From contig PNKX01000017.1 of assembly GCA_013822725.1 (NCBI GenBank), positions 1 through 64,000 on the forward strand: a stretch of 64,000 nucleotides of DNA, given 5' to 3'. Of this stretch, positions 16,537-25,795 are shown in pieces. Both the position numbers and the translations under genes were made by a program. The number at the start of each line of letters is the position of its first letter. Within the stretch, counting starts at the first letter, position 1. The stretch is from Pirellula sp. (GTDB lineage: Bacteria > Planctomycetota > Planctomycetia > Pirellulales > Lacipirellulaceae). The notes beneath the pieces are model-generated. The model did no database searches and had not been told where the DNA came from. It saw nothing but the letters and a program-made list of their open reading frames with translations.

Positions 16537-17628
16537 CTAGACGTTAAACAAGAAGTGACAAACGTCGCTGTCCTGCATCACGTAGTTCTTCCCCTCGACG
16601 CGCATCTTGCCCGCTTCGCGGATCGCCTTCTCGCTTTTGTATTGCTCCAGGTCGGCGACCGAGTAGGTTTCGCAGCGGATGAAGCCCCGTTCGAAGTCGG
16701 TGTGGATGACGCCGGCCGCTTGCGGGGCGGTGGCGCCGACGGGGATCGTCCAGGCTCGCACCTCTTTCTCGCCGGCGGTGAAGTAGCTCTGCAGGCCGAG
16801 GAGCTTGTAGGCAGCGCGAGCGAGCGCAGCGAGGGCCGGTTCGGCGAGGCCCATGCTTTCGAGCATTTCCTGGCGTTCGGCGTCGTCGAGTTCGACGAGC
16901 TCCGATTCGAGTCGCGCACAAACCGGGACGACCGTTCCCCCTTCGGCCGCCGCGCGCTCGCGCAGCTTCGTCACGTGCGGGCTCTTGCCGTCGAGGTCGT
17001 CTTCGTTGACGTTCGCCACGTAGAGGACCGGCTTCGTGGTGAGGAGTTGCAACTCGGCCAGTGCCTTCGCTCGGACTTCATCGTCGTAGACCAGCCCGCG
17101 CACCGGCTTGCCGGCGGCTAGGAGGGCGTTGCACTCTTCCAGAATCTCGACGCGTTGCTTCGCATCCTTGTCACCGGTGCGGGCCGTCCGCTTCGCGCGG
17201 TCAAGCATCGTTTCGACCGACTGCAGATCGGCGAGCATCAATTCGGTGTCAATCGTCTCGACGTCGCGGATGGGATCAACGCTTCCCTCGACGTGGACGA
17301 CGTCGCCATCTTCGAAGCAGCGGACGACGTGCAAGATCGCGTCAACGGTGCGGATGTGCGACAAGAATTTGTTGCCGAGGCCTTCGCCCTCTGACGCCCC
17401 GCGGACGATGCCCGCGATGTCGACCAGCCGGAGCATCGCGGGGATGATCTTCTGCGTTTTGATCAGCGAGCTGATCCGCCCCAACCGTGGGTCGGGCACG
17501 GCGACGGCGCCGACGTTCGGCTCGATCGTGCAGAAGGGATAGTTTTCGCTGGCGATCCCCGCCGCGGTGAGGGCGTTGAACAGCGTGCTTTTGCCGACGT
17601 TGGGGAGCCCGACGATGCCTGCTTCCAT
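16537..17628 (-). CDS. ychF: redox-regulated GTPase/ATPase YchF
   Basis: A 363-residue YchF (Obg-like ATPase family) protein, a conserved ribosome-associated P-loop NTPase that usually prefers ATP. The P-loop GLPNVGKS is at 7-14 and the switch II region is [20 protein letters not shown]. The NxxE-type specificity motif that replaces NKxD in this family is seen in ANVNEDD. The C-terminal TGS-like domain carries [13 protein letters not shown]-type sequence (here [15 protein letters not shown]) and ends FLFNV. Length matches the family. It stands alone on its strand. Confidence 0.96.
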   Translation of the reverse strand: MEAGIVGLPNVGKSTLFNALTAAGIASENYPFCTIEPNVGAVAVPDPRLGRISSLIKTQKIIPAMLRLVDIAGIVRGASEGEGLGNKFLSHIRTVDAILHVVRCFEDGDVVHVEGSVDPIRDVETIDTELMLADLQSVETMLDRAKRTARTGDKDAKQRVEILEECNALLAAGKPVRGLVYDDEVRAKALAELQLLTTKPVLYVANVNEDDLDGKSPHVTKLRERAAAEGGTVVPVCARLESELVELDDAERQEMLESMGLAEPALAALARAAYKLLGLQSYFTAGEKEVRAWTIPVGATAPQAAGVIHTDFERGFIRCETYSVADLEQYKSEKAIREAGKMRVEGKNYVMQDSDVCHFLFNV

Positions 17629-17768
17629 TGAACTAAAATCCTGACGCAGTAATCCTGACGCGATGGTTCCGGCGCGATGCCTGCCGGGCCCGAGTTAGGC
17701 TGGCGAAACTCAGAATTCTAGCTGTTTCGGCAGCTGGGCGACAGCGGGCCAAGCCTTCGCGATGGTTG

Positions 17769-17854
17769 CAGCCCCTGGCTCCGCCAGGGGGTAGCACTAC
17801 GCACGACACTGCCGACCGGTATGGCAACCGACCCCCTGGCGGAGCCAGGGGCTG
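17769..17854 (-). repeat. family A nested-palindrome element, copy 4
   Basis: Bounded by GCAGCCCCTGGCTCCGCC and GGCGGAGCCAGGGGCTG. Read on the minus strand, the centre gives GGTTGCCATACCGGTCGG, aligning with other copies. It lies between mscS and ychF. Confidence 0.88.
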
Positions 17855-17889
17855 GAAGCGGGACGGCACACGGAGTGTGCCTGCTACTT

Positions 17890-18900
17890 TCAGGTATTCG
17901 AAATCTTCGGCGCCCACCGGACTGGTTCCGGCGGCGGCGCGGGCGTGGGGGCCGGCTCCGGTCCCGGCGGGTCGAGGTGGAGATCGAGCTGCGGGAAGGG
18001 AATCGAGATTCGCGCCGCGTCGAGTTCCATCTTCACGGCCCGAATGATCGCCTGCTTAGCGTCGCCGAACGATTCTTTCTTCGCCCAGCCGCGGACCTGC
18101 CAATTGACGCTCGAGGCGCCGAGGTCGGTGAGGATCACTTCCGGCGCGGGGGCCGGAACAACGAGGACCACGCTGCGGACAGCCTTGTCGAGGATCGCGC
18201 GCGTCTGGTCGATGTCGGCGGAGTAGGCGGTGCCGACGTTGACGTCGGCCCGACGGACAGCGTGATAGGTGATGTTCTCGATCACGGCGCCGAAGATCGA
18301 GCTGTTCGGCACGATGATCCGACGGTTATCTGAGGTGTCGATGGCGGTGGTGAAGAGCTCGATCTCGGCCACCTTGCCGGTGTAGCTGGCGACGTTCACC
18401 GTGTCGCCGACCTTGTAGGGGCGGAAGATCAGGAGCATCGCCCCGGCGGCGAAATTGGAGAGCGTTCCCTGAAATGCCAAGCCAATCGCTAAGCCGGCGG
18501 CGCCGATCAATGCCGCAAAGCTGGTGGTTTGGACGCCGAAGTAGCTGAGGCACGAGAGTGCGGCCAGCATCAAGATTGTCCAGCGGACGAGCGTCGACAT
18601 GAAAAGAGTCAGAGTCTCATCAAACTTCACTCTGGTCAGGGCGGCGCGGACGATCGACGCGGCCCAGCTCGACAACGTCCACGCCAGAGTCAGCAGCACT
18701 AGGACGTAGACGGCGCGCAAGCCAAGCTGGTAGGCAGCGTATTCCCATTCCGCAGGGTCCATTTGGCTGAATTGCAGCGTGAATAGCTCGTTCAGCGCAT
18801 TGCCCTTCCATTGCGGCGTCCCGACCGGATAGTCGATTTTCGCTGGTGGAGGGGTAGCGGCTGCGGCGTCGGCAGCTTGGGCGAGCAAGGGGATGAACAT
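17890..18900 (-). CDS. mechanosensitive channel of the MscS family
   Basis: A 336-residue small-conductance mechanosensitive channel that releases solutes on hypo-osmotic shock. The N-terminus is weakly signal-like (MFIPLLAQAADAAAA) and is followed by transmembrane helices near 58-82 and 105-125. The pore helix region is SFAALIGAAGLAIGLAFQGT followed by LSNFAAG. The beta domain follows with FRPYKVGDTV and VPNSSIFGAVIENITYH, then the alpha/beta vestibule domain. The tail is Pro-rich (PGPEPAPTPAPPPEP). Length is close to E. coli MscS with an extended tail. It is divergently arranged with the AcpH-like gene. Confidence 0.93.
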   Translation of the reverse strand: MFIPLLAQAADAAAATPPPAKIDYPVGTPQWKGNALNELFTLQFSQMDPAEWEYAAYQLGLRAVYVLVLLTLAWTLSSWAASIVRAALTRVKFDETLTLFMSTLVRWTILMLAALSCLSYFGVQTTSFAALIGAAGLAIGLAFQGTLSNFAAGAMLLIFRPYKVGDTVNVASYTGKVAEIELFTTAIDTSDNRRIIVPNSSIFGAVIENITYHAVRRADVNVGTAYSADIDQTRAILDKAVRSVVLVVPAPAPEVILTDLGASSVNWQVRGWAKKESFGDAKQAIIRAVKMELDAARISIPFPQLDLHLDPPGPEPAPTPAPPPEPVRWAPKISNT

Positions 18901-19090
18901 GACGTTACCGAAGGAGTCGCAGGAGGCGTCTGTGGGACGCGGAACGGAGTTGCCCGATCGTGGAGCAACGGGTATCTACCTAAGAGGCGGCGATGGTGTC
19001 GAGGGCAGCGCGGGCTGTCGGCGCGCGGCTAAATGGGTCAAACGATTTGTGCTAGCGGTTTGGCGGGTTGAACCGCGAGGTTGTTGGGGA

Positions 19091-19774
19091 ATGAATTACC
19101 TCGCTCATGCGATTGATTGCCTCGACGATCCCTACCAAGTGGCGGGGGCGGCGACGCCTGATTGGCTCTGCATGACGCGGCCGCGGTTGCGTTGCCGGTC
19201 GCGGCAGGCGGCGCCCTTTGTCGACGCCGACGACCCGCAGCTAGCGTCGTATGCCCGCGGCGTGATGCGACATCATGCCGACGACGATTGGTTCCATGAG
19301 ACGGGCGCCTTTGGCGATCTCTCGATGGAGCTCGCCCGCCGCGTCCGTTGGGCCACCGGCGATCGCGACGGCATGCGGCCCGGGTTTCTCGGGCATATCC
19401 TGGTGGAGTTGCTGCTCGATGCGGCCCTGATCGCCGAGGATCGCCGCGGCGTTGACGCCTATTACGCCGCTCTCGCCGCGGTCGACGCCGAGTTCGTCGC
19501 CGCCGCGATCGGCCAAATGAACGGCTGCGACGCGAGCGGCGTCGCGGGGCTGATCACGCGATTCGTCGAGATTCGTTTTCTCTACGACTATATGGAAGAC
19601 GACACGCTGCTGTTTCGTTTGAATCAAGTGATGCGGCGCGTTCGACTGCCGGAATTGCCGGCGAAGATGGCGGAGATCTTGCCGGGCGCTCGGCAACTCA
19701 TTGCCGAGCACCTCGTCGCGCTGCTCACGCCACGGCCGGTGGAATCGCCGCTGCTAGCAACGATTGCTACGTAG
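19091..19774 (+). CDS. AcpH-like protein (ACP phosphodiesterase family)
   Basis: A 227-residue protein starting MNYLAHAIDCLDDPYQVAGA, which matches the MNxLAH opening of acyl-carrier-protein phosphodiesterase-like proteins. A conserved YARGVMRHHADDDWFHETGA segment supplies the histidine and aspartate residues of an HD-like metal site, and FLGHILVELLLDAALI follows. Family members remove the 4-phosphopantetheine arm from ACP, but many homologues are only similar in fold, so the substrate is uncertain. The start at 19091 was chosen over 18893, because the longer version has an unrelated basic leader. Confidence 0.72.
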   Translation: MNYLAHAIDCLDDPYQVAGAATPDWLCMTRPRLRCRSRQAAPFVDADDPQLASYARGVMRHHADDDWFHETGAFGDLSMELARRVRWATGDRDGMRPGFLGHILVELLLDAALIAEDRRGVDAYYAALAAVDAEFVAAAIGQMNGCDASGVAGLITRFVEIRFLYDYMEDDTLLFRLNQVMRRVRLPELPAKMAEILPGARQLIAEHLVALLTPRPVESPLLATIAT

Positions 19775-19800
19775 AACAGTTTCGAGTTCACGTCTTTTGC

Positions 19801-19885
19801 AGCCCCCGGCTCTGCCGGGGGGTCGGTCAACACGCCGGAAGGCGTCGTCCTGGGTAAGGCTACCCCCCGGCGGAGCCGGGGGCTG
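19801..19885 (+). repeat. family A nested-palindrome element, copy 5
   Basis: Starts AGCCCCCGGCTCTGCCGGGG and ends CGGCGGAGCCGGGGGCTG; the centre reads GTCGGTCAACACGCCGGAAG. It lies between the AcpH-like gene and scpB. Confidence 0.87.
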
Positions 19886-19951
19886 AAAGAGGCGGAGCCC
19901 GAAATAGCCGCCTTGTGACGGCGCCTCGCGCGGCGATATCATTCGGCCGCC

Positions 19952-20692
19952 ATGGATCCCCCCCGCGACGCCAACGACGACATTCTCCCTTTTCGCGCCG
20001 CCGCCCCGACGGCGGTCCCGCCGAATCAGCGATTCTCCCTCGAACGTCTCTCTTCTGCATTCGCCCGCCTGATGGGCGCCCCCGCGACTTCGTCCGCCAA
20101 GACAGCGGTCGCGAAGCCGCAGATCGCCCTGGAACCCGATGAAGCGCCTGAAGAAGATGACTCGCTCCCCGTGACGCCGCGGATGATCGTCGAAGGGATG
20201 CTCTTCGTTGGCAACGCCGAGGGAAAGGCGCTCGCGGCGACGAAAATCGCCAGCCACATCCGCAATGTCTCCGCCGAAGAGGTCGACCAGATCGTCGGCG
20301 AGCTCAACGCCGCCTACCGTCAGGACGAAACGGCCTACGAAATCGTCGGCGATGCCGCCGGCTACCGCCTCCAGCTGCGCAGCGACCTCGGCATCCTTCG
20401 CGACCAATTCCGTGGTCAGCAGCGAGCCGCCAAGCTGACCCCCGCGGCGATCGAGGTCCTCAGCATCGTCGCCTACCGCCAAGGGGTAAGCGGCGAGGAA
20501 CTGAACAAGCTGCGCGGTTCGCAGAGCCACGCCATCCTCGCTCAGTTGGTGCGAAGACACTTGGTGAGGGTCGAACGAGCCAAAGAAGGGGCCCGCGTGG
20601 CCCGGTATCACACAACTTCGAGGTTCAATCAGCTCTTCGGCGTCAGTTCCCCGGCCGACCTGCCGCGGAGCGAGGATCTCGATGATTCATGA
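19952..20692 (+). CDS. scpB: segregation and condensation protein B
   Basis: A 246-residue ScpB, the winged-helix (kleisin-associated) subunit that with ScpA and SMC forms the condensin-like complex for chromosome segregation. The N-terminal 70 residues are a low-complexity extension rich in Ala and Pro. The conserved part begins VTPRMIVEGMLFVGNAEGKA. It contains TPAAIEVLSIVAYRQGVSGE and ELNKLRGSQSHAILAQLVRR, the two winged-helix signatures of the family, and ends with the YHTTSRFNQLFGVSS motif. scpA is not in the window, so the usual pair is split here. Confidence 0.92.
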   Translation: MDPPRDANDDILPFRAAAPTAVPPNQRFSLERLSSAFARLMGAPATSSAKTAVAKPQIALEPDEAPEEDDSLPVTPRMIVEGMLFVGNAEGKALAATKIASHIRNVSAEEVDQIVGELNAAYRQDETAYEIVGDAAGYRLQLRSDLGILRDQFRGQQRAAKLTPAAIEVLSIVAYRQGVSGEELNKLRGSQSHAILAQLVRRHLVRVERAKEGARVARYHTTSRFNQLFGVSSPADLPRSEDLDDS

Positions 20693-21000
20693 AATCTGCA
20701 GGCGTCGCGTGGAAAGTCCGAGAAATCAAAAACGGCGGTAAGTCCTTTATCAAAAATGGTTTACAGCAATGACACGGGAAACCGCTCTAGTAGTTGGGAC
20801 CGCGGTGAGTAGAATCAGCGCGGCGACTTCGACAACGCCGGCCGCCCTTGCGGCCCATGATCCTGCGAGGCGACTGAACGCGATTCAGTCGTTACCGATT
20901 CGATCGACGCCGCGCGACCTCACAGCGGCCATTCCCTCCTGAACCCCATTTCTGGGTCACTAGCTCCAGCGGTATGTCTTGCCGTGGAGCGACAGCCGAT
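20693..21000. other. intergenic region scpB-rpe with small hairpins
   Basis: 308 nt without a gene. It contains GGCCGCCCTTGCGGCC near 20841-20856, and the hairpin GACTGAA-CGCGA-TTCAGTC near 20873-20891. A TAGAAT (-10-like) at 20810-20815 has no clear -35. A GGAAAGTCCG at 20711-20720 recalls RNase P RNA, but the rest of that RNA is absent. A structured leader for rpe is possible. Confidence 0.4.
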
Positions 21001-21699
21001 ATGCCGCGCCGCCGCATTCTTGATGAACTTCGCAACCCACCGCCGGTGGTGCTGCCGTCGTTGCTACTCTGCGACTTCGGCAACCTCGCCGCCGAGGTGA
21101 AAGCGGTCGAAGCAGCTGGCGCCAGGGCCCTCCACCTCGACGTGATGGACGGCAACTTCGTCCCGAATATCACCTACGGCATGCCGATCGTCGCAGCAGT
21201 TCGCCGCGTGACCGACCTGCCGATCGACGTCCATATGATGGTCTCGAAGCCGGCGGCGTTCGTGGACGAAATCATCGAGGCGGGGGCAGACATCGTCACC
21301 ATCCACGCCGAGGCGACCGACGATCCGCGGCCGATTCTCGAACAAATCCGCAGCCGCGGCGCCTGCGCCTCGCTGGCCATCAACCCACCGACGCCGATCG
21401 AAGCGATCGCCGAGGCGCTGCCGCTGTGCGACATGGTCCTGTGCATGAGCGTCATGCCGGGATTTGGCGCCCAAGCGTTCGAAAGCGTCGCCCTCGACAA
21501 GTTGCGGGCGCTCAAGGCGCTTCGCGGCGATTCGCTGTTGCTGGAAATCGACGGCGGCGTGAACGCCAAGACAATTGCCCAATGCACGGCCGCCGGCGCG
21601 CAGATGCTCGTCGTCGGCTCCGCCATTTTTAAGAGTCAGCACCCTTACGCGGAAAGTCTGGCCGAGCTAACTCGGCTGGCCGCGAGCGGGACCCAATAG
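21001..21699 (+). CDS. rpe: ribulose-phosphate 3-epimerase
   Basis: A 232-residue TIM-barrel enzyme that interconverts ribulose 5-phosphate and xylulose 5-phosphate in the pentose phosphate pathway. Conserved segments are VLPSLLLCDFGNL, HLDVMDGNFVPNITYG with the metal-binding and catalytic residues, and PIDVHMMVSKP. CMSVMPGFGAQAFE carries the phosphate-side glycine loop, and EIDGGVNAKT the second metal-site aspartate. The start MPRRRILDEL at 21001 gives a normal length; 20974 is an alternative that adds nine residues. Confidence 0.95.
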   Translation: MPRRRILDELRNPPPVVLPSLLLCDFGNLAAEVKAVEAAGARALHLDVMDGNFVPNITYGMPIVAAVRRVTDLPIDVHMMVSKPAAFVDEIIEAGADIVTIHAEATDDPRPILEQIRSRGACASLAINPPTPIEAIAEALPLCDMVLCMSVMPGFGAQAFESVALDKLRALKALRGDSLLLEIDGGVNAKTIAQCTAAGAQMLVVGSAIFKSQHPYAESLAELTRLAASGTQ

Positions 21700-21800
21700 C
21701 GTCGCGACCGCCGGGCGACGACGCCCACGCCCGCCGACGCACGAGAGACATGTCATTTACATTTCACGTTGTACCGAGAGATTCAGAGGTTGTTCACTCG

Positions 21801-22379
21801 ATGTTAACGATCTTGTTAGTCCGCTCCGGGCTGACCGAATACGACTGCCAGGGTCGCATCCAGGGGACGCTTGACGTTCCGCTGAGCGGCGAAGGTCGTC
21901 AGCAGGCCAGCGCGACGGCTGAAGAGCTAGCCGCCCGCGGCACGGCGATCGACGCCCTCTACGCCGGTCCCTGCCTCGGCGCGCAGCAAACGGCCGAGGT
22001 GCTGGCCAACAAGCTGAAGCTCAAGCCGAAGACGCTTAAGACGCTCCACAACCTCAACCAAGGTCTGTGGCAGGGGATGCTGTTCGACGACGTAAAGTCG
22101 AAGCAACCGCGGGTCTTCCGCCAGTGGCAAGAGCGCCCTGACACCGTCTGCCCCCCCGAAGGTGAAACGCTTCGCGAGGCGACTGACCGGCTGAAGGCGG
22201 CGATCGCGAAGCTGACGAAAAAGCATAAATCGGGGACCATCGCCCTGGTCCTGTCACAACCGCTCGCCAGCGTCCTGCGCTGCATGCTGCAGACGGGGGG
22301 CCAGCCGCCGACGCTGTGCCAGTCGGCTTGCGTCGGCAAGCCGCTCTGGGAGCCCATCGAACTTGCATCCGCCATTTAG
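21801..22379 (+). CDS. histidine phosphatase superfamily protein with missing catalytic residues
   Basis: A 192-residue protein with the phosphoglycerate mutase-like fold: LLVRSGLTEYDCQGRIQGTL at the N-terminus, DVPLSGEGRQQA, and AQQTAEVLA. The family nucleophile histidine (RHG) is replaced by serine at residue 9 (R8-S9-G10). The second catalytic histidine (usually SHG) is replaced by Gln153 in LVLSQPLASVLR. The arginine of the usual SPLxRAxQTA motif is also absent (GPCLGAQQTA). It is therefore probably not an active phosphatase and may act by binding a ligand or partner. The start is ATG at 21801. The TAG stop lies within a family A repeat (TTTAGCCCC). It lies between rpe and accD. Confidence 0.88.
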   Translation: MLTILLVRSGLTEYDCQGRIQGTLDVPLSGEGRQQASATAEELAARGTAIDALYAGPCLGAQQTAEVLANKLKLKPKTLKTLHNLNQGLWQGMLFDDVKSKQPRVFRQWQERPDTVCPPEGETLREATDRLKAAIAKLTKKHKSGTIALVLSQPLASVLRCMLQTGGQPPTLCQSACVGKPLWEPIELASAI

Positions 22380-22462
22380 CCCCTGGCTCCGCCAGGGGGT
22401 CGAACGGCGTACCCTACCGTTGCGGCAGGCAGCGCGACCCCCCGGCGGAGCCGGGGGCCGCA
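22378..22462 (+). repeat. family A nested-palindrome element, copy 6
   Basis: Starts AGCCCCTGGCTCCGCCAGGG and ends CCCGGCGGAGCCGGGGGCC. The centre (CGAACGGCGTACCCTACCGT) is the most diverged of the full copies. Its first bases supply the stop codon of the pseudo-phosphatase gene. Confidence 0.82.
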
Positions 22463-22539
22463 GAACGCCGACCGGCATGGTTGGCCGCCCAGCACGCTGA
22501 TATACTGCCAGACGGCGAAATCACCCCAGCAGCCGCCAG

Positions 22540-23427
22540 ATGTCGACCATCGTTTCCCATTCGACCCAAGCTATGTCGTCCAGCGAAATCGAAGCTCCCG
22601 GCGGGCAGGGCAAGCCGCCGCGCGAAAAGCGCGGGGTCCCCAGCGGCCTGTGGATGCGCTGCGACAAGTGCGGCGAAATGCACTTCCGCAAGGCGGTCGA
22701 GCAGAACTTCAATGTCTGCGCGAAGTGCGACAACCACATGTACCTCAGCGCCCAGGGCCGCATCGCGTCGGTCTTGGACGAAGGGACGTTCGAGGAGTGG
22801 GATAGCAATCTCACCTCGGTCGACCCGCTGGGGTTCAACGACAAGAAGTCGTACCCCGACCGGATCAAGTCGGAACAACTGCGGACCGGCCTCCGCGACG
22901 CCGTCGTCACTGGCACGGGGATGATTCGCGCCCGCCGCGTGGCGTTTGGCGTCACCGACTCGGCCTTCATCATGGGAAGCATGGGGTCGGTCGTCGGCGA
23001 ACGGCTCACGCGCCTCATCGAACGGGCGACGGAGCAAGGCCTGCCGTTGATCATCGTCAGCGGCTCCGGCGGCGGGGCTCGGATGCACGAGGGGATATTC
23101 TCCCTCATGCAGATGGCCAAGGTTTCGGCCGCGCTGGCCCGCTACGACCAAGCGGGCGGCCTGTTTATCTCGGTACTGACCAATCCCACCATGGGGGGCG
23201 TCGCCGCCAGCTTCGCGTCGCTGGGCGACATCATTTTCGCCGAACCGAAAGCCCTGATCGGCTTCGCCGGCCCGCGGACGATCAAGGCGACCATCCGGAT
23301 CGAACTGCCCGAAGGCTTCCAAACCAGCGAATTTCTGCTGGCGCACGGCTATATCGACCGCATCATCCGCCGGCATGAAATGAAGAGCGAACTGGCCCGC
23401 GTCATCGACTATTGCGGCAAGCGCTAG
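22540..23427 (+). CDS. accD: acetyl-CoA carboxylase carboxyltransferase subunit beta
   Basis: A 295-residue AccD that with AccA transfers the carboxyl group from carboxybiotin to acetyl-CoA, the first step of fatty acid synthesis. The N-terminal zinc ribbon carries Cys41, Cys44, Cys60 and Cys63 (CDKCGEMHF and [10 protein letters not shown]). The crotonase-fold core includes [12 protein letters not shown], the oxyanion region [18 protein letters not shown], and IGFAGPRTI. An alternative start is [11 protein letters not shown] at 22573. A TATACT (-10-like) at 22501-22506 lies upstream without a well-spaced -35. accA is not nearby. Confidence 0.96.
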   Translation: MSTIVSHSTQAMSSSEIEAPGGQGKPPREKRGVPSGLWMRCDKCGEMHFRKAVEQNFNVCAKCDNHMYLSAQGRIASVLDEGTFEEWDSNLTSVDPLGFNDKKSYPDRIKSEQLRTGLRDAVVTGTGMIRARRVAFGVTDSAFIMGSMGSVVGERLTRLIERATEQGLPLIIVSGSGGGARMHEGIFSLMQMAKVSAALARYDQAGGLFISVLTNPTMGGVAASFASLGDIIFAEPKALIGFAGPRTIKATIRIELPEGFQTSEFLLAHGYIDRIIRRHEMKSELARVIDYCGKR

Positions 23428-23530
23428 ACGCCCGAAGTCGCGGTCGCGTCCTGAGCCGTTCCTTGCCCGCCAACTCCCTTCCTTGCCCGCACTCCCCGGC
23501 CCATCTAAATTGGAATGGTGGCCGTTGCGG

Positions 23531-23584
23531 CCATTTAGCCCCGCCGCTCGCGGCGGGAGGCGGGCTCCGCCCGCCGCTAAATGG
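23531..23584. repeat. family B twin-hairpin element bounded by CCATTTAGC
   Basis: Outer inverted ends CCATTTAGC and GCTAAATGG enclose two separate hairpins, CCCGCCGC-TC-GCGGCGGG and GGCGGGC-TCC-GCCCGCC. It lies between accD and the kinase gene. Confidence 0.82.
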
Positions 23585-23639
23585 GCGTATTGATCTGGCG
23601 GCCTCCTCAACACCTCTCATTCAACAAACGCGGCAACTC

Positions 23640-24515
23640 ATGGGCATCGGCGGCTTCTTCAAATCGCTGATCGAGGGGGGCAAGGTCGACGTCGCCAAGC
23701 GCTACGAAGTCCTCCGCGAAGCCGTCTCCGGCACCATGAGCAGCTTCCAAGCGGTTCGCGATCGGCAAACCGATCAGATCGTCGGCCTCAAGGTCCTCGA
23801 CAAGGACAAGACCGAACAACTGGAGATGCGCTTCCGCGGCCTCAACAAGCCGAGCGAAGGAGAAATCGCCTCGCTCTTCAATCACCCCCGCATCGTCCGC
23901 ACGCTGGGCTACGGCCTCACGACGAAAGGGGAGCAGTTCGTCGTGATGGAATATCTCGACGGGCCAGGCCTCAACTCGCTGATCATCGGCAAGAGCAAAC
24001 TGCTCGACGGCAATCGGCTCGCGCTGATGACGCAGGCCGCCGAGGCCCTCCAAACGGTCCACGACGCTGGCTTTATCCATCGCGACATTTGTCCCCGCAA
24101 CTTCGTTTGCACCAAGGATGCGAAGTCGCTCAAACTGATCGATTTCGGCCTGACCGTCCCCTCGCGTAAAGAATTCCAACAACCCGGCATCCGCACCGGC
24201 ACGCCGAACTACATGGCCCCCGAGGTGGTTCGCCGCAAGCCGACCGACCATCGGCTCGATATCTTCGCGTTCGGCGTGTCGATGTACGAAATGTTCTCGT
24301 TCGAACTCCCCTGGCAGCGGGGGAGCGGCGACGGTCTGGCCGCCATGGGCAATGGCCAATCGGCCCCGACGCCCATCGAAAAGCACTGCCCGAAGATCAA
24401 TCCCGCCATTCGGGACGCGATCCACAAGTGCCTCGAACCAGAGGCCGAAAAGCGGTTCCAGTCGATGAAACTGCTGCTGAACGCGATTCGTAACGCGAAA
24501 AGCGAGTCGGCGTGA
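23640..24515 (+). CDS. serine/threonine protein kinase, short soluble form
   Basis: A 291-residue Hanks-type kinase. The ATP lysine lies in QIVGLKVLD. The catalytic loop reads HDAGFIHRDICPRNF (HRD present; the usual LKPxN is ICPRN). The metal motif is DFG in LIDFGLTVPS, and MAPEVVRRKPTD holds the APE motif. The core catalytic residues are therefore intact. The glycine-rich loop (SGTMSSF) is weak. The protein contains only the kinase domain with no transmembrane helix or sensor domain, unlike most large planctomycete kinases, so it is probably cytosolic with an unknown partner. The start MGIGGFFKSL at 23640 is the first ATG after an upstream repeat. Confidence 0.92.
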   Translation: MGIGGFFKSLIEGGKVDVAKRYEVLREAVSGTMSSFQAVRDRQTDQIVGLKVLDKDKTEQLEMRFRGLNKPSEGEIASLFNHPRIVRTLGYGLTTKGEQFVVMEYLDGPGLNSLIIGKSKLLDGNRLALMTQAAEALQTVHDAGFIHRDICPRNFVCTKDAKSLKLIDFGLTVPSRKEFQQPGIRTGTPNYMAPEVVRRKPTDHRLDIFAFGVSMYEMFSFELPWQRGSGDGLAAMGNGQSAPTPIEKHCPKINPAIRDAIHKCLEPEAEKRFQSMKLLLNAIRNAKSESA

Positions 24516-24691
24516 TCTTGCCCCCCGGTCGCTGACCGGGGGTTAAATCTGGCCCCATGGCACGCATTGCGGCCTCCGCCCCTGACCGCTAAAATGCCGA
24601 ATTCTGTAATTTCCGCGGCGGCTCGCTTGGTGAGTCCGCCCTCGACGATACCCCTCTCACGACCGATCCGCCCGCTGGGCGGGAGCTTCCC

Positions 24692-24943
24692 ATGACCATC
24701 GACAAGAGCCTGAAAGTCCGTCGCGGCGCCACGAGTACCCGAAGCGTTCTCACCCGCGCCGAGCGTCTGGAGCGTCTCAAAGAGAACGATCGCTGGAGCG
24801 AAGGGATGTCGCCGATCGGGCTCCCCAAGGTGCGCGTTAAGAAGCTGTCGCTGAAGAAGAAAAAGAAGACGAAGAAGGAAGAGGATGAAGCGGCGCCCGC
24901 CAAGGGTGGCAAGGCTGCTCCGGCCAAGGGCGGCAAGAAGTAG
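24692..24943 (+). CDS. small basic protein typical of the PVC group
   Basis: An 83-residue, strongly basic protein starting MTIDKSLKVRRG. It contains VLTRAERLERLKENDRWSEG and GLPKVRVKKL followed by a lysine run. These features match the conserved small basic protein of planctomycetes, verrucomicrobia and chlamydiae, thought to be ribosome- or RNA-related. The C-terminal tail has two near-identical APAKGGK units. A stable UUCG-capped hairpin follows at 24981-25004. Function is not established; basic character suggests nucleic acid binding. Confidence 0.88.
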   Translation: MTIDKSLKVRRGATSTRSVLTRAERLERLKENDRWSEGMSPIGLPKVRVKKLSLKKKKKTKKEEDEAAPAKGGKAAPAKGGKK

Positions 24944-24980
24944 TTCGCTGCGGCCGCTTCGATCGATCACTGCACGCCAA

Positions 24981-25004
24981 AGACCAAGCCTTCGGGCTTG
25001 GTCT
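24981..25004 (+). terminator. stable UUCG hairpin after the small basic protein gene
   Basis: A perfect 10-bp stem AGACCAAGCC / GGCTTGGTCT capped by TTCG. An outer GCAC/GTGC pair can extend it. No T-tract follows, so it may act as a 3' stabiliser or processing point rather than a classic terminator. Confidence 0.65.
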
Positions 25005-25032
25005 GTGCATTGCCGGACTGACTCGTCCGTTT

Positions 25033-25515
25033 CTAAATGCTCCACGACTCCGCGGTTTCCATCTCACCCCGTCGATTGCGCACAAGCCGCGACGCTTTGC
25101 GCGACTCGTAGTCGGAAACCACCGCTAGACGGCCGTCCAACGACGTTTGCAGCGAGGCCAGCAGCTGACCCTGCAAGTCGTACAACTGCCAGATCTCGCA
25201 TCCCATTCGACTGTCGCCTTCACTGCCGCTGGCTAGTCGCACGGCGACCCGATCGCAGTGAAGTTCGCGTACTTCGGCGATGCGTCGCTGCGCGGACGCC
25301 GTCAACGTTCGCCAGCGACCAATGCGGACGCTCATGACGTCCCCGCGTCCGTTACGCTCGACGTCGACGCTCGACGCCGTCCGACGAGAGGCGTGAATTG
25401 TCCCTATTTCTCGGCGTTTTTCGAGTTCGCCGCGGTTAATCAACGTTGAAACGGAGACGTTGTCGCAAGACGGGCGAGGGGTCGGTTGTCGACGTGTGGA
25501 ATTAAAGGCGACCAT
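25033..25515 (-). CDS. hypothetical protein
   Basis: A 160-residue basic protein with no recognised domain. The C-terminal part (about 60-150) reads like a small beta-rich domain: EVRELHCDRVAVRLAS, GCEIWQLYDLQGQLLASLQT, and DGRLAVVSDY. The N-terminal 60 residues are Arg- and Ser-rich and may be untranslated; an internal ATG at 25335 (MSVRIGRWRTL) is a possible start. It is convergent with the small basic protein and divergent from the Rrf2 regulator. Coding status is moderately supported. Confidence 0.5.
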   Translation of the reverse strand: MVAFNSTRRQPTPRPSCDNVSVSTLINRGELEKRREIGTIHASRRTASSVDVERNGRGDVMSVRIGRWRTLTASAQRRIAEVRELHCDRVAVRLASGSEGDSRMGCEIWQLYDLQGQLLASLQTSLDGRLAVVSDYESRKASRLVRNRRGEMETAESWSI

Positions 25516-25795
25516 AAGACGAAAGACTCAGCTTGAGAGCAACTTGTACAGGCGAAGGGCCTTACAGGTTCGTAAGCGAAAAAGGTCAAGCCCCGTTACA
25601 GAGGGGGAAATACCCTTTGATAATTTTCCGTTTTGGCGAGTATCGGACCTGCGAATCGTTGTTATCCGCAAAATTTGACATACCTCCTATCTTTAAGTCG
25701 CAAAGCTGCTTAAAAACGAGACTGCGGAACGCTAATGAAAGGCGTTCCATCACCATTCCGGGCGCACTTGCGCCACCCGCCAGATGAGGTAGAAC

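Noticed and set aside
20693-20900. Possible RNase P RNA (GGAAAGTCCG at 20711)
   Set aside because: Only that short phrase matches; the conserved P4 and other core segments are missing and the region is too short.
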